A model generated the notes under the pieces. It did not search any database. It worked only from the letters and a program-made list of their open reading frames with translations, and was not told the DNA's origin. 64,000 nucleotides of DNA from positions 434,001-498,000 of the forward strand of contig NZ_JBGGTQ010000002.1 of the NCBI RefSeq assembly GCF_041320705.1, read 5' to 3'. Positions 25,475 to 33,400 of the stretch are shown here, piece after piece. The DNA comes from Kineococcus mangrovi (GTDB taxonomy: Bacteria; Actinomycetota; Actinomycetes; Actinomycetales; Kineococcaceae). Positions within the stretch are counted from its first letter, which is position 1. Each line of letters opens with the position of its first letter. A program made the translations under genes and the position numbers.

Positions 25475-26566
25475 GTGCCCCGCACGATCCCCTTCGCGCT
25501 CAGCGCCCGCCGCCGGGTCCGCACGGGCTGGCAGCGCTGGCAGGGCTCGTGGTGGCAGATCATGCAGTGCGGTCTGGGGGCCGGTGTCGCCTGGCTCCTG
25601 GCGCGGGCGCTGTGGGACCAGAGCTACCCCGTCTTCGCGTGCGTCGCCGTCGTCGTCTGCCTCGGCGTGCAGAACAACCAGCGGTTGCGGCGGGTCGGCG
25701 AGCTGGGCGTCGGGGTGACCATCGGGGTCGTCTTCGGCACGCTCATCGTGCACCTGATCGGTCGCGGTCCCCTGCAGATCACCGGGATCGTGGTGGCCGC
25801 CATGTTCGTCGCCCGGTTCCTGGACTCCGGGATCCTGCTCGTCAACCAGGCGGCGCTGCAGGCGTGCTTCATCGTGGCCTACCCGCCGACGCCGGGCAGC
25901 ACGGGCGGGGCCCGGTGGCTGGACGCCATGACCGGTGTCGTCGTCGCCCTCGCGGTGGCCGCCCTGCTGCCGCCGGACCCGCGGCGGGACGTGCGCGGTC
26001 GTTCGCGCGCCTACGCCGGGCAGCTGGCCGACCTGCTCGAGGACGCGGCCGGGGCCCTGCGGGAGCGGGACGCGACCGCGGCCGAGCAGGTGCTGTCCCG
26101 CGCGCGCGGGACGCAGACCGAGCTCGACGGCTGGTCGCAGTCGGTCACGGCCGGCTGGGAGGTGCACCGGTTGTCCCCGCTGCGACGCCGGGGGCGCGTC
26201 GAGATCGTCCAGCAGCGCAAGCTGCAGGCCGGGATGGACCGCGCGACCCGCAACCTGCGCGTGGCGCTGCGCCGCGTGAGCACGGCCCTGGAGTACGACG
26301 AGCAGCTGCCGGACTCCCTCGCGGGGGCGCTGGAGCAGCTCGCGGCCGCGGTGCGCTCGACGGGTCAGCCGCCCTACCCGGGCGAGACGCTGCCGCCGTC
26401 GGTGGCGGGTCTGCAGGAGCTGGCGGTGACCCTGGGACCCCGGACGCTGGGGGCGCAGTCGCTGTCGGCGACGGTGGTGGTGGCGCAGCTGCGGTCGACG
26501 GTGGTGGACCTGCTGCAGGCGCAGGGCGTGGGGGCGGCCGAGGCGCACCGCCTCCTGCCGCACTGA
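25475..26566 (+). CDS. FUSC/aromatic acid exporter-like membrane protein
   Basis: A 363-residue protein with about 5-6 membrane helices in residues 30-165 (WQIMQCGLGAGVAWLLARAL, FACVAVVVCLGVQNN, and two further pairs) and a long cytoplasmic helical C-terminal half. The QNN and ALQACF-x-VAYPP segments and the helical tail match the FUSC/ArAE group, whose members export aromatic acids or remain uncharacterised. GTG at 25475. Divergent from purD by about 70 bp. No ligand can be named. Confidence 0.82.
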   Translation: MPRTIPFALSARRRVRTGWQRWQGSWWQIMQCGLGAGVAWLLARALWDQSYPVFACVAVVVCLGVQNNQRLRRVGELGVGVTIGVVFGTLIVHLIGRGPLQITGIVVAAMFVARFLDSGILLVNQAALQACFIVAYPPTPGSTGGARWLDAMTGVVVALAVAALLPPDPRRDVRGRSRAYAGQLADLLEDAAGALRERDATAAEQVLSRARGTQTELDGWSQSVTAGWEVHRLSPLRRRGRVEIVQQRKLQAGMDRATRNLRVALRRVSTALEYDEQLPDSLAGALEQLAAAVRSTGQPPYPGETLPPSVAGLQELAVTLGPRTLGAQSLSATVVVAQLRSTVVDLLQAQGVGAAEAHRLLPH

Positions 26567-26593
26567 CCGGCGCGGTCGGGGATGATGGGGACC

Positions 26594-27073
26594 ATGAACG
26601 CTCCCGCCGCGCACTCCCCCGCTGCGATCGAAGCCAGGCACCCCGTCGAGGCCGGTGGACCGGTCTGCGGGTACGCCCGCGCGATCGCCGTCCTCGTCCT
26701 GGCCCTGGGGGTCCTCGGCGCCGTCCCGGGGATCACGTCGAACTACTCGCAGATGGGTTTCTACTACTCCGAGGCCGACCTGTTCGGGCTGTTCCGCACC
26801 TCGGCCGTCGTCATCGGCCTGCAGGTCCTGTTCGGCCTCACGGTCCTGGCCTTCTCGGGGTCGCCGCGCCAGGCGCACAAGGTCGTCACCTGGGTCGCGC
26901 TGGCCTACCTGTCCGCGGGGCTGGGCGGGGCCGGTCTCGTGGTGAACGCCTCGCGCACCGACCTGCCCGTCAACGTGGCGAGCAACTGGCTGCACCTGGG
27001 CCTGTTCGTCGTGATCCTGGCCGGTGCGTGGCGGACGCGGCGCAAGCACGTCGAGGAGCTGGGCGTCTTCTGA
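26594..27073 (+). CDS. DUF4383-type small membrane protein
   Basis: A 159-residue protein with four membrane helices, fitting DUF4383: ARAIAVLVLALGVLGAVPG, DLFGLFRTSAVVIGLQVLFG, VTWVALAYLSAGLGGAG and the conserved ASNWLHLGLFVVILAGAW. In-frame ATGs at 26582, 26585 and 26594 compete; 26594 is preferred because GATGATGGGG just upstream could be a minus-10 element of a near-leaderless transcript. Function unknown. Confidence 0.75.
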   Translation: MNAPAAHSPAAIEARHPVEAGGPVCGYARAIAVLVLALGVLGAVPGITSNYSQMGFYYSEADLFGLFRTSAVVIGLQVLFGLTVLAFSGSPRQAHKVVTWVALAYLSAGLGGAGLVVNASRTDLPVNVASNWLHLGLFVVILAGAWRTRRKHVEELGVF

Positions 27074-27771
27074 GCCCCGTCCCCCGGTTCGACGCGGTCG
27101 TCCTCGACCTCGACGGCACGCTGTTCGACCACCGCGGCGCCTCGCGCGCCGCGGTGGACGACTGGGTCCGGGCGAGCGGCCTGGCCCCGGCGCCGCACCT
27201 GCACGCCGCCTGGCACGACGCCGAGGACCGCCACCACCGCGCCTGGCGCGACGGCCTGGTGTCCCACGAGGAGCACCGCCGCCGCCGGCTGCGGGAGTTC
27301 CTGCCCCTGCTGGGCCGCCCGGTCGGCGACGACGCCGCCCTGGACCTGGAGTTCCACGAGGAGTACCTCGCGCGGTACCGCCTGCACTGGAGCGGGTTCG
27401 ACGACGTCGAGGACGCCCTGAGCGCCGTCGCGGCGGCCGGTCTGCGCCTCGCCCTCTTGACCAACGGCGTGCCCGAGCAGCAGCACGCCAAGCTCGCGGC
27501 CCTCGGCCTGGCCGGCCGGGTCGGTCCCGTGCTGACCGCGGGTGAGCTGGGTCTGGCCAAACCCCGAGCCGAGGTGTTCCACGCCGCGTGCGCGGCCGTC
27601 GGCGCCGACCCCGCCCGCACGCTGCACGTCGGCGACGACCACCCCGTCGACGTGGTCGGGGCCCGCGCGGCGGGGTTGCGGGCCGTGCACCTGGACCGGC
27701 ACGGCGAGGGGCCGGTGGGCGAGCCGGAGCGGATCGCGTCGCTGCGCGAGCTGGCGGCGCTGCTGCGGTGA
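27028..27771 (+). CDS. HAD superfamily hydrolase (phosphatase-like)
   Basis: A haloacid-dehalogenase-type phosphatase of about 233-247 residues. Motif I is DAVVLDLDGTLFDHRG, motif II LALLTNG, motif III Lys in LGLAKPRAEVF, motif IV HVGDDHPVDVVGAR. The start is uncertain: the conserved domain begins at about 27082 and the only ATG/GTG/TTG in frame is the GTG at 27028, which overlaps the DUF4383 gene by 46 bp. A CTG at 27070, overlapping the preceding stop as CTGA, is a plausible alternative. Substrate unknown. Confidence 0.88.
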   Translation: MADAAQARRGAGRLLSPVPRFDAVVLDLDGTLFDHRGASRAAVDDWVRASGLAPAPHLHAAWHDAEDRHHRAWRDGLVSHEEHRRRRLREFLPLLGRPVGDDAALDLEFHEEYLARYRLHWSGFDDVEDALSAVAAAGLRLALLTNGVPEQQHAKLAALGLAGRVGPVLTAGELGLAKPRAEVFHAACAAVGADPARTLHVGDDHPVDVVGARAAGLRAVHLDRHGEGPVGEPERIASLRELAALLR

Positions 27772-27825
27772 CGAGGCGCGGGGGTCGGCCGTGCCGGCCG
27801 TGCCGGTCTTGCCGGCCTTCCCGGC

Positions 27826-28683
27826 TCACAGCGGCAGGTCGTGGTAGTCCTCCGTCTGCACCAGCGTGAAACCCACCGACGTGTACAGCCCGAGGGCGCG
27901 GTCGTTGTCGACCGCGACCTCCAGGTGCACCGACGTCGCCCCGTCGGCGAAGAACCGCCGGCTCACCCGGCGCAGCACGTCCCGGCCGATCCCGCGCCCC
28001 TGGGAACCCGGCGCGACCGCGAACCCGTAGACCCCGCCGGAACTGCCGTCCCGCTGCCGCCGCACCGTCCCGACGACGGCACCGTCGTGCTCGACGACCA
28101 GCGTCCCGCCCCCGGCCAGCCCCGCCCGCAGGTGGGTGGGTGCCTGCCCGAACGCCGCGGTGAGGAGTTCTGCGAGCACGTCGAGGTCGCCGGCCGTCGC
28201 CGGGCGCAGCGTCGTCCGCGGGTCCTCGTCACCGGGCGGGGGCGGTGCGTCCAGGCGCAGCGCGTGCTCGGAGTGCTCCACCGGGGCGCCGCGGCGCCGG
28301 GCCAGGCGGTGCCCCGCCGCGCTGGGACGAGGGACGATGAGCAACGCCCGGGTGAAACCGCGGTCGCGGCAGACCGGCACGGCCGCGTCCAGCAGGGCCG
28401 TACCGATCCCCCGGCCCCGCGCGGCGGGGTCGACCATCCCCACCAGTTCGACGGTGCGCCCGTCCCAGGAGTCGAACCCGACGTAGCCGACGACCCGCCC
28501 GCCCTGCTGCGGGTCGGACCACAGCAGGTCCGTCGTGGGCCCGGCGCCGGGGTCGGTCGAACGGGCGCGCAGCTGCTCCCACTCGATCTTCAGGCGGCCG
28601 CCGTCGGCGGCGACGACGCGGCGCTCCAGGTCGGCGACGGCGCGCAGGTCGTCGTCGGACAGGTGGGTCCGGGGGTGCAGCAC
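27826..28683 (-). CDS. Tandem GNAT acetyltransferase (MshD-like architecture)
   Basis: A 285-residue protein with two GNAT domains. The N-terminal one has the acetyl-CoA loop in GMVDPAARGRGIGTALLD (residues about 80-97), the C-terminal one in GFAVAPGSQGRGIGRDVLRR (about 215-235), ending LEVAVDNDRALGLYTSVGF. Mycothiol synthase MshD is built the same way and is about this size, but the sequence lacks enough recognisable MshD signatures to assign it. GTG at 28681-28683. Confidence 0.85.
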   Translation of the reverse strand: MLHPRTHLSDDDLRAVADLERRVVAADGGRLKIEWEQLRARSTDPGAGPTTDLLWSDPQQGGRVVGYVGFDSWDGRTVELVGMVDPAARGRGIGTALLDAAVPVCRDRGFTRALLIVPRPSAAGHRLARRRGAPVEHSEHALRLDAPPPPGDEDPRTTLRPATAGDLDVLAELLTAAFGQAPTHLRAGLAGGGTLVVEHDGAVVGTVRRQRDGSSGGVYGFAVAPGSQGRGIGRDVLRRVSRRFFADGATSVHLEVAVDNDRALGLYTSVGFTLVQTEDYHDLPL

Positions 28684-28801
28684 CTGGCCAGTCGACCGGC
28701 GAGCACCCCTCGTGGTCAACGGCTTTGCGCCCCGGCGCCGCGTCCACAGCGCCCGGGAAGCGGCTCGCCCCCACCGGGCGCGTTCCCTACCATCGACGGC
28801 G

Positions 28802-29476
28802 ATGGAGAGCGAACCCACCGTCCTGTCCCGCCGGGGCGAGACGATCACCCTGGACGCCGAGCACGTCGGCGACGTGCACCGGCACAGCGCCTTCTCCCTG
28901 TGGGACGACGCCGACGCCCCCGAGGACCCCGACCCCCGCACCCAGGTGCGGGCCGCCGGCGAGCCCGTCCCGGTGCGGCGCGCGGACCTCGACGACGTGA
29001 CCCGGGCCGAGACCGAGGCGCTGACGACGCTGGCGGGTGCCGTGGACCACGCGTGCCTGGAGCGGTTGCTGCCGCAGGCGGAGGTGGAGGACGTCGCCCC
29101 CGGGGCGTTCGCGGACTGGCTCGTCACGGTGGTGCAGGCGGTGAGCGAGGCGACGGCCGGGGTGCACAGCCCCTCGGCCTACCTGGACGCGGAACTGCGC
29201 CGGTACGCCGGGCTGCGCCTCATCGGTGGCCGTCGCCGCACGGTCGACGCGCAGTGGTGCGAGGCGGACGTCCACTTCACCTCCCGGCGCGAACGTCCCT
29301 GGTACGCGGTCGTCGCGGACGAGCAGCTCGTGGGTCTGCGCGGGTACCTGCAGGTGAGCTTGACGTCCGTGGACTTCGGCACCGAGGAGTTCCTCACGGC
29401 GTCGGCGGTGTTCGGGTACTCCCCGCGGATCAGCCTGCACCCGGGCCGCGTGCGGATCGCCCGCGTCCGCGCCTGA
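28802..29476 (+). CDS. Hypothetical protein, 224 residues
   Basis: Not recognised. Soluble, acidic, no signal peptide. The first 65 residues are Asp/Pro-rich; residues 70-224 look like a folded domain ending in beta strands (GGRRRTVDAQWCEADVHFT, QLVGLRGYLQVSLTSVDFG, SLHPGRVRIARVRA). ATG at 28802 in the small gap behind the divergent GNAT gene (118 bp between starts). Codon usage matches its neighbours, so it is very likely expressed. Confidence 0.6.
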   Translation: MESEPTVLSRRGETITLDAEHVGDVHRHSAFSLWDDADAPEDPDPRTQVRAAGEPVPVRRADLDDVTRAETEALTTLAGAVDHACLERLLPQAEVEDVAPGAFADWLVTVVQAVSEATAGVHSPSAYLDAELRRYAGLRLIGGRRRTVDAQWCEADVHFTSRRERPWYAVVADEQLVGLRGYLQVSLTSVDFGTEEFLTASAVFGYSPRISLHPGRVRIARVRA

Positions 29477-29522
29477 ACCACCGCCGGGACCCGCGGGCCC
29501 GGCGGTTCCGCCACCCGCCAGA

Positions 29523-29541
29523 GTTGGTTAGCCTGTCCTCA
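29523..29541 (+). promoter_or_regulatory. Possible degenerate iron box before siderophore-interacting protein
   Basis: GTTGGTTAGCCTGTCCTCA matches the iron-box consensus at about 13 of 19 positions and lies 21 bp before the ATG of a siderophore-interacting reductase. Function fits; the match alone is weak. Confidence 0.4.
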
Positions 29542-29562
29542 TACCGATCGAGGGGTTGTGGG

Positions 29563-30561
29563 ATGAGCACGGTGACGGACGAGCAGGCGGACGGGCGCGC
29601 GGACGGCGCGCGGGTCGAGCGCCGGGAGGCCGCGCGGGCCTCGTACACCCTGTTCCGGGTCCGGGTCGCAGCGGTCGAACGCCTCAGCACCAGTTTCGTC
29701 CGGCTGACGATGACCTCGCCGGACCTGGCGCGCTTCGGCGCCGGGGGGTACGACCAGCGCTTCAAGGTCCTCCTCCCCACCCACCCCGTCGAGGACCACG
29801 AGCTGCCCGCGGACGACTGGTACACGTGGTGGCGCGAGCTGCCCGAGGACACCCGGCCCGTCATGCGGACCTACACGGTGCGCGCCTTCCGGCCCGCGAC
29901 GGCGACCGCGGACGCGCAGATCGACGTGGACTTCGTCCTGCACGGGGTCGGGGACGGGGTGGGTCACGCGGGTCCGGCGTCGCGGTGGGCCGCGGGCGCG
30001 GCCGTGGGCGACGAGGTCGTCCTCGTCGGGCCGGACGCGCCCGGGACGGGACGGATGTGGGGGGTGGAGTGGGCCCCGCCCGCCGGGGCCCGGACGCTGC
30101 TGCTGGCCGGTGACGAGACGGCGGTCCCGGCCGTCGCGGCCGTGCTGGAGCAGCTGCCGGCCGGGGTCAAGGTGACGGCGCTGCTGGAGGTCCCGGACGC
30201 CGGCGACCTGCTCGACCTGCGCTGCGCCGCCGACCTCACCGTGGAGTGGTTGCCCCGCAACGGGGTGCACGCCCACGGCGAGCTGCTGCAGCAGCGCGTC
30301 CACGAGGTCGCCACGTCCCTGGTCGACGAGGTCCGGGCCCAGGACGGGGCGGAGGAGGCCGGGGAGGACGAGGACGGGATCCTCTGGGACGTCCCCGAGA
30401 CCGCCGAGGCCGCGGGCCCGGGGTGCCTGTACGCGTGGTTGGCCGGGGAGTCCGGTGTCGTCAAGGCGCTGCGGCGACACCTCGTCCGCGAGGTCGGGGT
30501 GCCGCGGTCCTCGGTGGCCTTCATGGGGTACTGGCGCGCGGGGCGCGCCGAGGGTGAGTGA
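29563..30561 (+). CDS. Siderophore-interacting protein (ferric-siderophore reductase), first copy
   Basis: A 332-residue FAD-containing ViuB/YqjH-type reductase that releases iron from imported siderophores. N-terminal FAD domain includes VRLTMTSPDLARF and the RTYTVRAF FAD motif (TRPVMRTYTVRAF); the NAD(P)H domain has LLLAGDETAVPAVAAVLEQL and ends AFMGYWRAGRAEGE, the family C-terminus. An acidic insert of about 30 residues (QDGAEEAGEDEDGILWD) sits before the last helices and is not needed by smaller members. ATG at 29563. The second copy starts 11 bp after its stop. Confidence 0.93.
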   Translation: MSTVTDEQADGRADGARVERREAARASYTLFRVRVAAVERLSTSFVRLTMTSPDLARFGAGGYDQRFKVLLPTHPVEDHELPADDWYTWWRELPEDTRPVMRTYTVRAFRPATATADAQIDVDFVLHGVGDGVGHAGPASRWAAGAAVGDEVVLVGPDAPGTGRMWGVEWAPPAGARTLLLAGDETAVPAVAAVLEQLPAGVKVTALLEVPDAGDLLDLRCAADLTVEWLPRNGVHAHGELLQQRVHEVATSLVDEVRAQDGAEEAGEDEDGILWDVPETAEAAGPGCLYAWLAGESGVVKALRRHLVREVGVPRSSVAFMGYWRAGRAEGE

Positions 30562-30571
30562 GGAGCAGACC

Positions 30572-31423
30572 GTGCAGAACCCCTCCGAGCGCGAGGCCGG
30601 ACGGCCCAGCGGTGGTCGCCGGCAACGACGCGGTGTCGTCCAGCGCGTCGAGCAGCTGACCCCCGAGATGGTCCGCGTCGTCCTCGGCGGTGACGACCTC
30701 GCCGACTTCGGTGTCGAGCAGGCCGACTCCTACGTCAAGCTCGTCTTCCCCCTCCCCGGCATCACCTACCCCGAACCGTTCGACGTGGCCGCGGTCCGCG
30801 CGGAACGCCCGCGCGAGGAGTGGCCCGCGCAGCGCACCTACACGGTCCGCGCGGTCTCCGGGGGCGAGGTGACGATCGACTTCGTCGTCCACGGCGACGA
30901 GGGGATCGCCGGGCCCTGGGCCGCCGCCGCCCAGCCCGGGGACGGGGTGTGGCTCACGGGGCCGGGCGGGGCGTACACGCCGTCGGCCGACGCACCGTGG
31001 CACCTGCTGGTCGGCGACGCGAGCGCCCTGCCGGCGATCTCCGCGTCGCTGGAACGGGTCCCGGCGGGGGCGACCGCGGTCGCCGTCGTCGAGGTGCACT
31101 CCCCCGCCGAGGAACTGCCGCTGACCTGCCCGGGTGACCTGCGCCTGCACTGGGTCCACCGCGCCGCGCCGGACCCCGAGGCGCTCGTGGGGTTCCTGCG
31201 CGGCCTCGACCTGCCCGCGGGAGCGCCGCACGCCTTCGTCCACGGCGAGGCCGACACCGTCCGCGCCGTGCGGCGGTGGGCGCGCACCGACCTCGGGGTG
31301 ACACGTGAACTGCTGTCCGCCTCCGGGTACTGGCGGCGGGGCCGGACCGAGGACGGGTGGCGCGCCGAGAAGCGCGACTGGGTCGCCGCGACCGAGACGG
31401 ACGACGCGGGCGCGGGCGTGTGA
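30572..31423 (+). CDS. Siderophore-interacting protein, second copy
   Basis: A 283-residue paralogue of the preceding gene: VVLGGDDLADFG, QRTYTVRAVSGG (FAD site), VVHGDEGIAGPWA, HLLVGDASALPAISASLERV (nucleotide domain) and the SASGYWRRGRTEDGWRAEK end. AGGAG at 30561-30565 sits 7 nt before the GTG at 30572, which is preferred over the GTG at 30554 that would overlap the first gene. The pair forms one operon; two enzymes may serve different siderophores. Confidence 0.93.
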   Translation: MQNPSEREAGRPSGGRRQRRGVVQRVEQLTPEMVRVVLGGDDLADFGVEQADSYVKLVFPLPGITYPEPFDVAAVRAERPREEWPAQRTYTVRAVSGGEVTIDFVVHGDEGIAGPWAAAAQPGDGVWLTGPGGAYTPSADAPWHLLVGDASALPAISASLERVPAGATAVAVVEVHSPAEELPLTCPGDLRLHWVHRAAPDPEALVGFLRGLDLPAGAPHAFVHGEADTVRAVRRWARTDLGVTRELLSASGYWRRGRTEDGWRAEKRDWVAATETDDAGAGV

Positions 31424-31435
31424 CCGGGGGCGACC

Positions 31436-31620
31436 GGTAGCAGGGCCGCCGCTTCAGCCGGCGCAGGACGGTGGTCGCGGTAGCCAGGTCGGTGGAGGAC
31501 CGCACGACCGCTCCGCCGCGCTCGGTGGTGCGGCGCAGCGCGCCGAACCCCTCGAACCAGGCGTGGGTGCGCTCCACCGGTCACCGCTCGCCGACCTGGA
31601 GCGGGGCCTCGCCGGACGGG
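31436..31620 (-). pseudogene. IS5-type transposase remnant (C-terminal end)
   Basis: The minus strand reads GEAPLQVGER, a stop, then PVERTHAWFEGFGALRRTTE and LATATTVLRRLKRR. This is the end of an IS5-group DDE transposase, where the family reads V-ERTHAWL-x-FGALRR; the stop (TGA at 31581-31583) replaces the TGG expected in GERWPVERTHAW. No terminal repeats or N-terminal half were found between 31424 and 31786, and the rest of this 363-bp gap shows nothing else. Confidence 0.75.
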
Positions 31621-31786
31621 GCGTTTCGCGCCGCGTTCGCCGGGTCCGCCGGTGGTGGTGCAGCGCAGAGAACTCCACCATCACCGGGGCCCGTGTCCGC
31701 GCCGGCTCGTGACACGCCGGCCCCTCCAGTCGCCGGGTGCTGACCCGTCGTGACACACCTGCTGCCGGTCGCTCTACCCTCCGGGG

Positions 31787-32248
31787 ATGACCGACGGCCG
31801 TCCCCCCCTTCCCCCCTTCGACCGCGACGCGGCCCTGGCCAAGGTGCAGGCCGCCGAGGACGCGTGGAACTCGCGGGACCCGCAGCGGGTGTCGCTGGCG
31901 TACACACCGGACTCGGTGTGGCGCAACCGGGACGAGTTCCTAACGGGCCGGGACGAGATCGTCGCCTTCCTCACCCGGAAGTGGGAGCGGGAACTCGACT
32001 ACGTCCTGCGCAAGGCGTTGTGGGCGTTCACCGACGACCGCATCGCCGTCCGGTTCCAGTACGAGTGGCACGACGCCGACGGGCAGTGGTTCCGCAGCCA
32101 CGGCAACGAGCTGTGGGAGTTCGCCCCCGACGGCCTCATGCGCCGCCGGGAAGCCAGCGTCAACGACGTCGCCATCGCCGAGGGCGGGCGCCGGTTCTCC
32201 GGCCCGCGCACGGACGCCGAGCGGAGCGAGGACCTGCCGCTGCGCTGA
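31787..32248 (+). CDS. Nuclear transport factor 2-like protein, DUF1348 family
   Basis: A 153-residue NTF2-fold protein. DUF1348 members show [22 protein letters not shown]-type starts (residues about 17-38, here clear), [21 protein letters not shown], and [22 protein letters not shown]. The fold binds small hydrophobic ligands or acts as an isomerase/cyclase; function of this family is not established. ATG at 31787. Stands alone between the IS remnant and a convergent gene 6 bp away. Confidence 0.85.
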   Translation: MTDGRPPLPPFDRDAALAKVQAAEDAWNSRDPQRVSLAYTPDSVWRNRDEFLTGRDEIVAFLTRKWERELDYVLRKALWAFTDDRIAVRFQYEWHDADGQWFRSHGNELWEFAPDGLMRRREASVNDVAIAEGGRRFSGPRTDAERSEDLPLR

Positions 32249-32254
32249 CGGGGT

Positions 32255-33196
32255 TCACGCGCGCAGCAGCGCCTCGCACACCTCGACGAGCGCGGCGCGC
32301 AGCGGGTCGGCCCGCTGCGCGAACCCGCGCTGGGCGCGGGCGTACTCCGCCTTGCCCTCGGCCGTCTCGATCGCGACCGGGGTCAGGCCCGTCGAGGACA
32401 CGTCGTACGGCGAGGCCCGCATGTCCAGGACGCGCACGTCCCGGGCGAGTTCGAAGCAGTCCAGCAGCAGTTCCCCCGGCACGGCCGGGGACAGCTTCAT
32501 CGCCCACCGGTACAGGTCCATCGTCGCGTGCAGGCAGCCCGGCTGCTCCTGCGCCGCCTGGTCCGACCGCGTGGGCTGCAGCTCGTTGAGCGGCACGGCG
32601 GTGGGGGTGAAGAACCGGAACGCGTCGTGGTGGCTGCAGCGGATGCGGTGCGACTCCACGACCGCGTCGGTGCCCGCGTGGCCCAGGCGAAGCGGCAGGC
32701 CGGCGTGGCGCACCTCCTCGGGCCGGGCGCGGTGCACCATCGCCCACTCGTGCAGCCCGAAGCAGGCCAGCTGCGGCGACCGGCCGCGGGTGGCGACGAG
32801 CACGTCGCGGGCGAGCTGGACGGTGGCCCGCCGCCGCGCCCCCAGACCGGCCGCGTCGACCCGCACCCCGCCGGGGACGGCGACGTAGTTCGCCCAGTCG
32901 GCGCGTTCGTCGGCCCCGGCGAGGACGACGCCGACGCCGGGGTGCCAGCGCAGCAGCTTGCCGGGGGCCCAGGAGTAGTAGGTGTAGAGGAAGTCCTCCA
33001 CGGGGTGCGCCTCGCCGCGGGCGCGACGGGCGGCCGCGTCCCCGGTCAGCGCGGCAGCCCGGTCGGCGTGCCGGCGCTCGCGCTCGCGCCAGTGCGCGGG
33101 GCTCAGGAGGCTGACGGGGTCCGCGGGCCCGTCGACGTCGCCGGTCCCCCGCACGCCCCGGCCGTCGAGCACGACATCCGCTTCCACCGGGTCCAC
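32255..33196 (-). CDS. Conserved actinobacterial protein (homologues often labelled 3-methyladenine DNA glycosylase)
   Basis: A 313-residue soluble protein with the pattern AHWRERERRHADRAAALT, EAHPVEDFLYTYYSWAPGKL, RWHPGVGVVL, CSHHDAFRFFTPTAVPLN, HATMDLYRWAMKLSPAVPGE and LLDCFELARDVRVLDMRASPYDV. I recall this family in actinobacterial genomes under the name 3-methyladenine DNA glycosylase, but see no glycosylase motif and would not rely on the name. Conserved His, Cys and Asp residues suggest a metal site. Start GTG at 33196 or 33187. A 14-bp tandem repeat lies directly upstream. Confidence 0.65.
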   Translation of the reverse strand: MDPVEADVVLDGRGVRGTGDVDGPADPVSLLSPAHWRERERRHADRAAALTGDAAARRARGEAHPVEDFLYTYYSWAPGKLLRWHPGVGVVLAGADERADWANYVAVPGGVRVDAAGLGARRRATVQLARDVLVATRGRSPQLACFGLHEWAMVHRARPEEVRHAGLPLRLGHAGTDAVVESHRIRCSHHDAFRFFTPTAVPLNELQPTRSDQAAQEQPGCLHATMDLYRWAMKLSPAVPGELLLDCFELARDVRVLDMRASPYDVSSTGLTPVAIETAEGKAEYARAQRGFAQRADPLRAALVEVCEALLRA

Positions 33197-33216
33197 CGTA
33201 CCGAGGGCCGCCGGCG

Positions 33217-33272
33217 CCCCGCACCCCTCGCCCCGCACCCCTCGTCCCGCACCCCTCGTCCCGCACCCCTCG
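33217..33272. repeat. Tandem repeat, 14 bp x 4
   Basis: Unit YCCCGCACCCCTCG occurs four times without gaps (33217-33230, 33231-33244, 33245-33258, 33259-33272); only the first base varies (C, C, T, T). It lies 20 bp upstream of the minus-strand gene and about 130 bp before the MFS gene. A unit of this kind could vary in number between strains. Confidence 0.9.
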
Positions 33273-33400
33273 TCCCGGGCTCGCGGCGGGGTGACCGATG
33301 CTGACCCGAGGCCCCCGGGCCTCGGCGCTCCCGCCCGTGCGCCGCCCGACGCGCGGAAGGACCACCCGAGCTGAGCACCGAACCCCCCGACCGTCCCGCG

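Noticed and set aside
24122-27829. Very long open frames antisense or in shifted frames to known genes (for example continuous frames across 24-28 kb and 32-36 kb)
   Set aside because: In DNA this GC-rich, stop codons are rare in the other frames. These products are low-complexity Arg/Pro/Gly/Ala and overlap well-identified genes.
32255-33196. Firm call as 3-methyladenine DNA glycosylase
   Set aside because: No helix-hairpin-helix or other glycosylase motif is visible; the name is recalled from database labels only.
33217-33272. Short repeats that might be a CRISPR array
   Set aside because: Units are 14 bp and directly adjacent with no spacers; no cas genes in the window. It is a simple tandem repeat.
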